The position numbers and the translations under genes are program-made. The notes under the pieces are model-generated. The model ran no database searches, was not told where the DNA came from, and worked only from the letters and a program-made list of their open reading frames with translations. Shown piece after piece: positions 1 through 4,705 of a stretch of DNA of 11,318 nt; positions within the stretch are counted from its first letter, which is position 1; the number at the start of each line of letters is the position of its first letter. The DNA is from PFL35 sp041550515. Lineage in GTDB: Archaea > Thermoplasmatota > E2 > DHVEG-1. The DNA is taken from the NCBI GenBank assembly GCA_041550515.1, contig JBFEOQ010000048.1, positions 1 through 11,318 of the forward strand, written 5' to 3'.

Positions 1-66
1 GGTAAGACGCATAGTAGAATGCCGTTTAAAACAGAAAGGGGCTTATGGCCTACACCCAGCACGTAA
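1..66 (+). ncRNA. rnpB: RNase P RNA, 3' end (partial)
   Basis: This is the 3' terminal part of the catalytic RNA of RNase P, which trims the 5' leaders of tRNA precursors. Two conserved blocks are visible in the right order: GTAGAATGCC at 14-23, corresponding to the GAUGAAUGxC block, and ACAGAAAGGGGCTTAT at 31-46, the 3' strand of helix P4 (general form ACAGAAnnnGGCUUAU). The GC-richer bases after it fit the closing helices that pair with the 5' end, which lies outside the window. The exact 3' end is an estimate. It is followed by T-rich sequence, and this segment is clearly richer in GC than what follows, as expected for a structural RNA in an AT-rich genome. Confidence 0.85.
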
Positions 67-82
67 CCCAGCCTTCTGTCTT

Positions 83-124
83 CAAATTTTTGACTTTTAG
101 AATATAAATGAATGTTATTTTTTA
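83..124 (+). terminator. T-rich 3' flank of rnpB
   Basis: Several T runs (ATTTTTGACTTTT near 86-97 and TTATTTTTTAA near 115-125) follow the RNase P RNA. Archaeal termination typically uses oligo-T tracts without a required hairpin. The exact stop point cannot be fixed from sequence. Confidence 0.45.
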
Positions 125-146
125 ATTAAATAGATGAAAGAGAGAA

Positions 147-154
147 GTTTAAAA
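147..154 (+). promoter_or_regulatory. TATA box of the lipoprotein gene
   Basis: GTTTAAAA, preceded by a purine stretch (AGAGAA) that could act as a BRE. Spacing predicts transcription from about 177, giving a leader of about 20 bases that contains a weak ribosome site (TGATGGGG) before the ATG at 198. Confidence 0.4.
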
Positions 155-197
155 AAAGATTACCTGTTCTGAAATAATGTTTTGATGGGGAAAAAAT

Positions 198-623
198 ATG
201 AAAAAACAGCTAATAATAATTGGAATACTTATCATACTTATTGCTGTTGGATTAAGTGGATGTAATGAAAATAATGATAAAAAAGAAAATGAAAATCCTT
301 CAATGAGAAATACTTTAATAGGTTCTTGGGAGACACACCCATATTATTATGAAAATGGAGTAAGAGTTGATGATACACCATCTACAGCTATAATTTATGA
401 AAATGGTACAATGGCATCTATATCTATTGTTGATAATTCAACAATTTGGACTCCGTATTCAATGATTAATAATCAATTTTGTCTTGGTGAAGAACCTGAT
501 ATTTATTGCTATGATGTAGAATTTTTTGATAATGATAGCCGAGTTATTTTATTAACTTACTATGAAGATCCAGAAACAGGTGTTATGAATCAAATATTTG
601 TTGAATTGATTAGAATTCTATAA
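198..623 (+). CDS. small lipoprotein with lipocalin-like C-terminal domain
   Basis: A 141-residue exported protein. Residues 1-22 form a lipoprotein signal peptide: MKK, a hydrophobic run rich in Ile and Leu, then the lipobox LSGC with the cysteine at 22. The mature protein is therefore probably lipid-anchored on the outer face of the membrane. A charged Asn/Lys/Glu linker follows (23-35). The remaining 100 residues begin LIGSWE and continue with alternating strand-like segments (YENGTM, WTPYSM, YDVEFFDNDSRVILLTYY). That G-x-W-E opening and repeated pattern recall small lipocalin-like beta-barrel domains, but I cannot name a family. The start is supported by the signal peptide at the very N-terminus and a weak TGATGGGG site upstream. 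A perfect 10-base inverted repeat begins at the stop codon, and the small zinc protein gene follows 50 bases later. Function is unknown; ligand binding at the surface is only a guess. Confidence 0.85.
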   Translation: MKKQLIIIGILIILIAVGLSGCNENNDKKENENPSMRNTLIGSWETHPYYYENGVRVDDTPSTAIIYENGTMASISIVDNSTIWTPYSMINNQFCLGEEPDIYCYDVEFFDNDSRVILLTYYEDPETGVMNQIFVELIRIL

Positions 624-661
624 AATATCAAATTTTATAAAAATTTATAGATTGATATTTT
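622..661. promoter_or_regulatory. 10-bp inverted repeat between lipoprotein and zinc-protein genes
   Basis: AAAATATCAA at 622-631 is the exact reverse complement of TTGATATTTT at 652-661. Inside it, AATTTT (631-636) can pair with AAAATT (640-645), so an RNA would form a long imperfect hairpin. The repeat begins within the lipoprotein stop codon and ends directly before the GGAGAG ribosome site (662-667) of the next gene. The enclosed bases also contain TTTATAAAAAT, which could serve as a TATA box. It could be a hairpin controlling the downstream gene or a dyad operator around a promoter. Confidence 0.5.
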
Positions 662-673
662 GGAGAGTAAAAT

Positions 674-784
674 ATGTCAATCTGTAAAATCTGTGGAGTA
701 GAAGAGACTGATAATCCAGATGGTATCTGTGATTTGTGCAAATTCTCTATTATAGGTTCTGATGATATTCCACCAAATTTATAA
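674..784 (+). CDS. 36-residue zinc-knuckle small protein
   Basis: A very short but convincing gene. Translation gives 36 residues with two CxxC pairs: CKIC near the N-terminus (residues 4-7) and CDLC at 19-22. They are separated by an acidic loop containing DNPDG. The tail SIIGSDDIPPNL is hydrophobic then acidic. Two CxxC knuckles 11 residues apart are the usual ligands of a single zinc ion in rubredoxin-like or zinc-ribbon folds, so this is probably a minimal metal-binding protein in the cytoplasm. There is no signal peptide. A GGAGAG ribosome site sits 6 bases before the ATG, better than that of the upstream lipoprotein gene. It lies 50 bases downstream of the lipoprotein on the same strand, so co-transcription is possible, though the intervening inverted repeat may separate them. 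The partner or target is unknown. It ends head-on against the displaced tail peptide on the opposite strand. Confidence 0.75.
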   Translation: MSICKICGVEETDNPDGICDLCKFSIIGSDDIPPNL

Positions 785-865
785 TTATAGTATTTGTTCT
801 AGTATTTTTTCAAAGAATAGAAAACGTGTTACTATTTTCATAAGTAGTTTTATAATTGGACTATT
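785..865 (-). other. out-of-frame C-terminal tail of the secreted protein at 861-1181
   Basis: The minus strand carries an open stretch of 26 codons ending TAA at 785-787. It begins NSPIIKLLMK and closes with RFLFFEKILEQIL. This closely matches the C-termini of the two large secreted proteins here (RFIHTFSFFEKILNIN and KLIQRFPIFEKILNQII), and the five codons for FEKIL are identical in all three. It lies in the +1 frame relative to the upstream gene, whose stop codon is at 861-863. Skipping one base at the ATA-GAA-TAG junction would join them into one protein of about 131 residues. It is therefore a detached tail, read only through a frameshift, or the remnant of a recent single-base change. 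Confidence 0.65.
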
Positions 866-1181
866 CTATAACAACACAATTTATATAACGATATACTTGA
901 ACATCTTCTCCAACGCCAAAGCCAGCTAATACAATCCATCTTATACTATCTTCATCGTATTCAATATCTAAATTAAAAACAGGTTTCAATCCAATTAATC
1001 CAATGAAGATATGCCCATATAAAACTTCATCTTCTTCACAAATAGCAAAAATCCCAATTGCTCTTATATGAGTTCTACCTAAAATTTTTGTTTCATTTGA
1101 TTCTGCAACTATTGGGATTGTAATTGTTGTTAATAGCATCATTATTACTAATCCAGATAGTATAAACAATTTATTATACAT
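861..1181 (-). CDS. small secreted protein of unknown function, probably frameshifted near its 3' end
   Basis: I do not recognise this protein. From the ATG at 1181 it is 106 residues. Residues 1-26 are a signal peptide (MYNKLF, a long hydrophobic run, then IVAES with likely cleavage after VA). The mature part opens TKILGRTHIRAIGIFAICEEDEVLYG, followed by a hydrophobic GHIFIGLIGLKPVFNLDIEY segment, and looks like a compact all-beta domain. The start at 1181 is preferred over an in-frame ATG 21 bases upstream because AGGAGG (1188-1193) stands 6 bases before it, whereas the upstream codon has no ribosome site. The gene stops at TAG (861-863). A tail peptide typical of other secreted proteins in this window continues at once in the +1 frame, so the stop is likely premature relative to the ancestral protein. 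Causes could be mutation, assembly error or programmed frameshifting. Confidence 0.7.
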   Translation of the reverse strand: MYNKLFILSGLVIMMLLTTITIPIVAESNETKILGRTHIRAIGIFAICEEDEVLYGHIFIGLIGLKPVFNLDIEYDEDSIRWIVLAGFGVGEDVQVYRYINCVVIE

Positions 1182-1187
1182 AATATT

Positions 1188-1193
1188 CCTCCT
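1188..1193 (-). promoter_or_regulatory. strong ribosome binding site deciding the start at 1181
   Basis: The minus strand reads AGGAGG followed by AATATT and then ATG. This perfect match to the archaeal anti-Shine-Dalgarno sequence fixes the start at 1181 rather than at 1202. Confidence 0.8.
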
Positions 1194-1215
1194 ATATGCC
1201 AAGAGATGTCATTAG

Positions 1216-1225
1216 TATTTAAAAC
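1216..1225 (-). promoter_or_regulatory. possible TATA box of the 861-1181 gene
   Basis: The minus strand reads GTTTTAAATA, centred about 26 bases before a start point near 1194. This would give a short leader just covering the AGGAGG site. AT-richness makes chance matches common. Confidence 0.35.
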
Positions 1226-1287
1226 TTATTTCTAAAAATCTGAACAATTTATAAATATATTTCTCCTAAACAATTCTTAGTTAAAAT

Positions 1288-1301
1288 AAAAAGAAAAAAA
1301 G
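1288..1301 (-). terminator. oligo-T terminator after the 1359-1844 gene and its displaced tail
   Basis: The minus strand reads CTTTTTTTCTTTTT, about 12 bases past the TAA of the displaced tail at 1313. The same tract occurs about 14 bases past the stop of the large secreted gene at 9154. This suggests a conserved 3' end arrangement and places the tail inside the transcript. Confidence 0.55.
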
Positions 1302-1312
1302 TAGTTTTTTTG

Positions 1313-1375
1313 TTATAAGTTTTGGTTTAATATTTTATTCAGGAAGGGAAAATAATTATTATATCTCTTTGATAT
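1313..1375 (-). other. out-of-frame C-terminal tail relic of the 1359-1844 gene
   Basis: Downstream of the stop codon at 1359-1361 the +1 frame is open for 20 codons and ends in YFPFLNKILNQNL followed by TAA at 1313-1315. Compared with the RFPIFEKILNQII ending of the 9154-11001 protein, it keeps FP, KILNQ and the stop position. About 27 of the 39 aligned bases agree by eye, and the following T tract also matches. It is more diverged than the tail at 785-865. The frame relationship to its upstream gene is the same. Confidence 0.5.
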
Positions 1376-1844
1376 TTAATACAAATGGTCCTAAAAGAAA
1401 AGCTTTTGATGTAGCACTACCTGTTTTAAGTGTAGATCCAACAGTACCTTTTACTGATACAATTATATTTACATTTCCAAATCCAATTGGACTTTGACCA
1501 TCTGCATTAGAAAATAATCTAGGAATTGGCATTAGGTTAATCGTTCTTTCTTCATTAGGATTCATGGATGTTGGAAGGCGACCATGCTCACCATCTCCAA
1601 ATACAATTATTCCACCGTTTTCACTCGTATTAACAGTCCAATCAATATCCTGTGCGATTTCATCCCCAATGTTTTTAATAATTATTTTTACACCAAAACT
1701 ATAATTTCCTATTTCAGTAAATACGTCAAAAAAAGAATCAAATATTGATGCCTCATTATTTGGATTACTTGCATATACATCAAATGTTGAAATTGTTGTA
1801 ATCAAAAATATGATTCCTATTACTAATACTATATTATTTTTCAT
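1359..1844 (-). CDS. secreted protein with a CARDB-like beta domain
   Basis: A 161-residue exported protein. Residues 1-25 form a signal peptide (MKNN, hydrophobic core, likely cleavage after VYA). The mature domain contains SFGVKIIIKNIGDEIAQDIDWTV (about 49-71), then GGIIVFGDGEHGRL, an NPNEERTINL turn and INIIVSVKG-type strands. It ends TSKAFLLGPFVLNI. The pattern 'xVKIxNIGxxxAxxIxW' followed by a proline/glycine turn is that of CARDB or related immunoglobulin-like adhesion domains in archaeal surface proteins. No catalytic residues are evident. A GTGGAGA ribosome site lies about 8 bases before the ATG at 1844. A diverged C-terminal tail lies past the stop in the +1 frame (1313-1375), so the present protein may be a shortened version. 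The likely role is an extracellular structural or binding protein. Confidence 0.75.
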   Translation of the reverse strand: MKNNIVLVIGIIFLITTISTFDVYASNPNNEASIFDSFFDVFTEIGNYSFGVKIIIKNIGDEIAQDIDWTVNTSENGGIIVFGDGEHGRLPTSMNPNEERTINLMPIPRLFSNADGQSPIGFGNVNIIVSVKGTVGSTLKTGSATSKAFLLGPFVLNIKEI

Positions 1845-1942
1845 TCTTTTTTCTCCACATTAAAAAGTTATTTGCTAACTTATAACATTGAATGTTTTAT
1901 TTTATATTAAAAATTATCCTTGATATATGCAACAAATTTTTA

Positions 1943-1958
1943 AAAACAGGTAATAAAA
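1943..1958 (+). repeat. upstream motif AAAACwGGTAATAAAA, copy 1
   Basis: AAAACAGGTAATAAAA lies about 80 bases before the TTG at 2039 and points toward it. A copy with one difference (AAAACTGGTAATAAAA) lies about 85 bases before the start of the neighbouring sulfotransferase gene on the minus strand (4512-4527), also pointing toward that gene. Confidence 0.35.
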
Positions 1959-1974
1959 CAACAAAATGTAAAAA
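1956..1974 (+). repeat. 19-bp intergenic repeat, copy 1
   Basis: AAACAACAAAATGTAAAAA is identical to 9113-9131. A third version with three differences lies at 4586-4604 (AAACAATAAAATGTTAATA). All are at or outside gene ends. Confidence 0.5.
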
Positions 1975-2007
1975 CTAAATATAGAAAAAAAGAATAATGA
2001 GATTTAG

Positions 2008-2017
2008 TTTTATAAAT
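2008..2017 (+). promoter_or_regulatory. TATA box of the papain-like gene, predicting a leaderless mRNA
   Basis: TTTTATAAAT is centred about 26 bases before the TTG at 2039, the normal archaeal distance from TATA box to transcript start. Transcription should begin at or next to the start codon. No ribosome site is visible, which agrees. Confidence 0.5.
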
Positions 2018-2038
2018 TATAGATATATACACTAATAA

Positions 2039-2755
2039 TTGAAGAAACTATATTCTATCTTAAAAAATAGAAATATTCAAGTTATTACTGTTGTAATAGT
2101 GGTGATTATAATAATCTCTCTAATATATCCAAAATCAAATGTACTAACAGTACCTTCATATCTTAAAAAAGGTGACTTATTATTTTGTGATATTAATTCT
2201 GATTTTATTTCTGAATTAGATAGATTTAATATTATCTATCATAAACCATATTCTAGATATGGCTATAGTAATGATCATGTCGCAATGTATATAGGAGATA
2301 ATATGTTTATTGAATCCAGTCCTTATCACTGGGATGAGGATAAACAATCATGGATTGGTATAGTTACTACTCATATTGGTTTATTAAACTTATGGGGTAA
2401 TAATTTTACTTATGGAGTTTTAAATAATGTAACTGATGAAGAGAGATCCAATGCTATTAATTGGGCTTTAGAAAAACTTGGTGAACCTTATTCATATTTA
2501 TATTGTGGTGAACTTGTGTATGAGTCTTATAAAAATCAAGATATTGATTTATGCCCAAATAAATATTTTGTAACACCTAACTCATTAATTCATAGCAAAC
2601 AAATAAAAATAATTGAAGAAAAAAATAATGGCTTTTGGTATCCAATGCTATATATCAAATGGTATAGTATTTGTCTATTTGACTATATTGAGGATATATC
2701 AGAATCTCAATTATTAAAAGATGTTTTTTTAGTATTTAGATCTATTATTAATTAA
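2039..2755 (+). CDS. membrane-anchored permuted papain-like hydrolase (YiiX / NlpC-P60 type)
   Basis: A 238-residue protein with one N-terminal membrane segment (about 14-30) and an external enzyme domain. It shows the permuted NlpC/P60 order: LKKGDLLFCD at 42-51, then NDHVAMYIGD with the likely catalytic His80 and a following Glu92, and last GEPYSYLYCGELVYESY with the likely nucleophile Cys156. In ordinary NlpC/P60 proteins the cysteine comes first; in YiiX/YycO-like proteins it comes last, as here. Known members cleave amide or ester bonds in peptides, cell-wall fragments or lipids; an archaeon lacks murein, so the substrate is unknown. The start is TTG, since a TAA lies immediately upstream in frame. 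There is no ribosome site, and a TATA box at 2008-2017 predicts a leaderless transcript. Its end overlaps the convergent sulfotransferase gene by 8 bases. Family assignment is fairly secure, function is not. Confidence 0.8.
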   Translation: MKKLYSILKNRNIQVITVVIVVIIIISLIYPKSNVLTVPSYLKKGDLLFCDINSDFISELDRFNIIYHKPYSRYGYSNDHVAMYIGDNMFIESSPYHWDEDKQSWIGIVTTHIGLLNLWGNNFTYGVLNNVTDEERSNAINWALEKLGEPYSYLYCGELVYESYKNQDIDLCPNKYFVTPNSLIHSKQIKIIEEKNNGFWYPMLYIKWYSICLFDYIEDISESQLLKDVFLVFRSIIN

Positions 2756-4427
2756 TGTTTAGTATTTTTTCAAAGAAAGAAAAAGTATGAATGAATCTTT
2801 GTAAAAAGAGTGGTGTGATGAATGCTTTGTTTTTTGGCATACTAACTTCAATAACTCCCCAATCACTTTCTGCAGAATTAGTATCAATAGCCTTAGCTCT
2901 AATTGTATAAATACCTTCAGAATTCCATGAGTGTGAAAAAATGATTTGTTTCCCAGATTGATTTAAACCATTTATAGTAGTAGAATTATCGCCCCAATCA
3001 ATTATATAACGTATATCATCTTTATCAGGATCAGTAGTTTCAAAAGTATAACTATATTGTGTGTTTGGGACTCCTTTTGTTTCTCCTTTAATAGTAGGTG
3101 TATTTGGTGGTTGATTTTCGTATTCTTCATTTGGTATATAGAATATATTAAATACATTATTAGAAGCGGGTATTGGGTAAGGATTTGTATATGACCATAC
3201 TGTTGTACCTTTTGGAGTAACTTCAAAGAATTTTCCTGGTTCTCCGCTACATATAACTGTATTACCATTACTTATCCGTTGAGCACCAGATAAATGTCTT
3301 GAGAAAAAGTTACCTGGAGGATTTGCAGTATAAATCCAGGTTTGTTCATCTGGACCATATGCTGAACCAGGTTCAAGATAATATCTGCCATTTTCATCTA
3401 CTGGTGGAATTATTTCATCGACAGAAGAAAAACGACCATTTGGACGATTTTCGCCATTATTAAAAACTAGTATGTTTCCTGCTCCAAGGCATCCTTCTTC
3501 TATCCATTTTGCATCATGCTGACTAAAGAATTTTTGATCATTTGATGTACCTATTTTATATGCTGCTGGATTTCCCCATCGGTAAAGTAGATCACCTCCT
3601 TTCCCGCTTTTACCACCTGTATGACCTGCTGCTTCTTCTGTTGTTGTACTATGATCAATAATCCATATTTCATTATAATTTCTTACACTAATTAGTATTT
3701 GATCTAACTCCTTATTATAATCAATAGAATTTGTATGCATCCAATCAAGACCACGTAATGATACATAATTAATATCTATTAATTCAGGATGATCAGCTAC
3801 AACACCATAATTATCTTTTGCTGGATCATAATCCTGTATTAAGTGATCCCATGCATGCCATTCCCAAACAATATCACCACTTGTAGGACCAGTTGGTTTA
3901 ACTTCTATAATATGATCAGGATAGACCAAGTCACCAATGGGAGAATTTGGATTTCTTCCTGCTTCAATAGCCTCAGCACGTGTCTTGTTTTCCCAAGCAA
4001 TCATAAGTATATTACCACTTGGTAAAGGCTCTATATCGTGATGGCTTTGAACATCGTTATTACAATATCTATAATCCCATACAATAGTACCATCCCATAG
4101 TATCTTCTGAATACCACCCCCTAAACCACCTAAACCAGATATATTAATTTTTATCGTTCGAAGAATAGTGCCATTACCTAACCAATAAACTGATTCTCCT
4201 GGAAAAAAGTTACTAGTCCAAGTGTGATTTACTACACCAGTATTATCGATTAGATAAGTTTTAAAAGAGGTAATGGGAGAGAATAGAATCTGACCATTAA
4301 TTGCTTTTTGGGATTGTTCATAGTCTACATTAACATTTTGAGTTACATATAAAGGATTAAAACACATGCCATACAATAAAAATATTAAAAAAATAGCAAA
4401 GATTCTGTCGGTCGAATATTTAATCAT
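2748..4427 (-). CDS. secreted aryl-sulfate sulfotransferase (ASST family) with PKD-like domain and C-terminal tail
   Basis: A 559-residue exported protein. Residues 1-25 form a signal peptide or anchor. Residues about 43-432 are an ASST beta-propeller: QSHHDIEPLPSGN (127-139), GDIVWEWHAWDHL (184-196), LDWMHTNSIDY with His231, FSQHDAKW with His304, and SRHLSGAQRISNGNTVICSGEPGKFFEVTP (376-405). Members of this family move sulfate between phenol-like compounds without PAPS, through a sulfated histidine. His304 is the best candidate by its QHD context. Residues about 438-530 are a PKD/Ig-like domain with TDPDKDDIRYIIDWGDNST and SHSWNSEGIYTIRAKAID. After PKNK comes a tail (534-559) shared with other secreted proteins here. 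The start ATG has only a weak GTGAGAT site about 13 bases away, and a TATA box lies at 4472-4483. The gene converges on the papain-like gene with 8 bases of overlap. Confidence 0.9.
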   Translation of the reverse strand: MIKYSTDRIFAIFLIFLLYGMCFNPLYVTQNVNVDYEQSQKAINGQILFSPITSFKTYLIDNTGVVNHTWTSNFFPGESVYWLGNGTILRTIKINISGLGGLGGGIQKILWDGTIVWDYRYCNNDVQSHHDIEPLPSGNILMIAWENKTRAEAIEAGRNPNSPIGDLVYPDHIIEVKPTGPTSGDIVWEWHAWDHLIQDYDPAKDNYGVVADHPELIDINYVSLRGLDWMHTNSIDYNKELDQILISVRNYNEIWIIDHSTTTEEAAGHTGGKSGKGGDLLYRWGNPAAYKIGTSNDQKFFSQHDAKWIEEGCLGAGNILVFNNGENRPNGRFSSVDEIIPPVDENGRYYLEPGSAYGPDEQTWIYTANPPGNFFSRHLSGAQRISNGNTVICSGEPGKFFEVTPKGTTVWSYTNPYPIPASNNVFNIFYIPNEEYENQPPNTPTIKGETKGVPNTQYSYTFETTDPDKDDIRYIIDWGDNSTTINGLNQSGKQIIFSHSWNSEGIYTIRAKAIDTNSAESDWGVIEVSMPKNKAFITPLFLQRFIHTFSFFEKILNIN

Positions 4428-4471
4428 AATATATCTATTATCTCACTATTAGTAGTTATAGATTTATTGTG

Positions 4472-4483
4472 TATATATAAATT
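4472..4483 (-). promoter_or_regulatory. TATA box of the secreted sulfotransferase gene
   Basis: The minus strand reads ATTTATATATAC. Normal spacing puts the transcript start near 4452, leaving a leader of about 25 bases before the ATG at 4427. Confidence 0.45.
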
Positions 4484-4511
4484 TTTATTAAATCTAACTT
4501 ATTAAAAAAAA

Positions 4512-4527
4512 TTTTATTACCAGTTTT
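4512..4527 (-). repeat. upstream motif AAAACwGGTAATAAAA, copy 2
   Basis: AAAACTGGTAATAAAA on the minus strand matches 15 of 16 bases of the motif at 1943-1958. It lies upstream of the TATA box of the gene it points toward. Confidence 0.35.
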
Positions 4528-4656
4528 AGACAATATTTCTTGAAATTATTTCATATATAATAAATTTAAAAAAATAACTTAAAAAAAACAATAAAATGTT
4601 AATAAAAAAATATTAGAATTTAGGACTATTATTATAAAATTCAAATTTTATGAAAA

Positions 4657-4668
4657 AAATATAAATAT
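4657..4668 (+). promoter_or_regulatory. TATA-like element of the surface-protein operon
   Basis: AAATATAAATAT, centred about 44 bases before the TTG at 4706. It predicts a transcript start near 4688 and a short leader that carries GAGGTTGA. Confidence 0.4.
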
Positions 4669-4690
4669 ATAATAAGAAAATAATAATATA

Positions 4691-4698
4691 GAGGTTGA
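4691..4698 (+). promoter_or_regulatory. ribosome binding site supporting the TTG start at 4706
   Basis: GAGGTTGA matches the archaeal consensus GAGGTGA apart from one inserted T and ends 7 bases before the TTG. The next in-frame ATG, at 4727, has no comparable site. Confidence 0.6.
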
Positions 4699-4705
4699 AC
4701 AAATT

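Larger units (their letters stand above)
4428..4705. promoter_or_regulatory. divergent promoter region between the sulfotransferase and the surface-protein operon
   Basis: This very AT-rich stretch holds no gene that I can support. It contains a minus-strand TATA box (4472-4483), the AAAACTGGTAATAAAA motif on the minus strand (4512-4527), a diverged copy of the 19-base intergenic repeat (4586-4604), and a plus-strand TATA-like run (4657-4668) before the operon. Confidence 0.6.

Noticed and set aside
31..79. ACAGAAAGG ... GCCTTCTGT inverted repeat as a terminator hairpin
   Set aside because: The left arm is the conserved P4 strand of RNase P RNA, which pairs with the 5' half of the molecule outside the window, so the match is probably incidental.
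1884..1896. AACATTGAATGTT palindrome as an operator
   Set aside because: Six-base arms in such AT-rich sequence arise often by chance; no second copy was seen near other promoters.
3002..3268. 88-codon open frame on the minus strand
   Set aside because: It lies entirely inside the aryl-sulfate sulfotransferase gene in another frame and has a low-complexity translation with no ribosome site.
3843..4025. 60-codon open frame on the plus strand
   Set aside because: It is antisense to the conserved propeller region of the sulfotransferase; no start signals.
4586..4604. The diverged 19-base repeat as part of a replication origin
   Set aside because: No origin recognition boxes, clustered inverted repeats or cdc6/orc1 gene are nearby.
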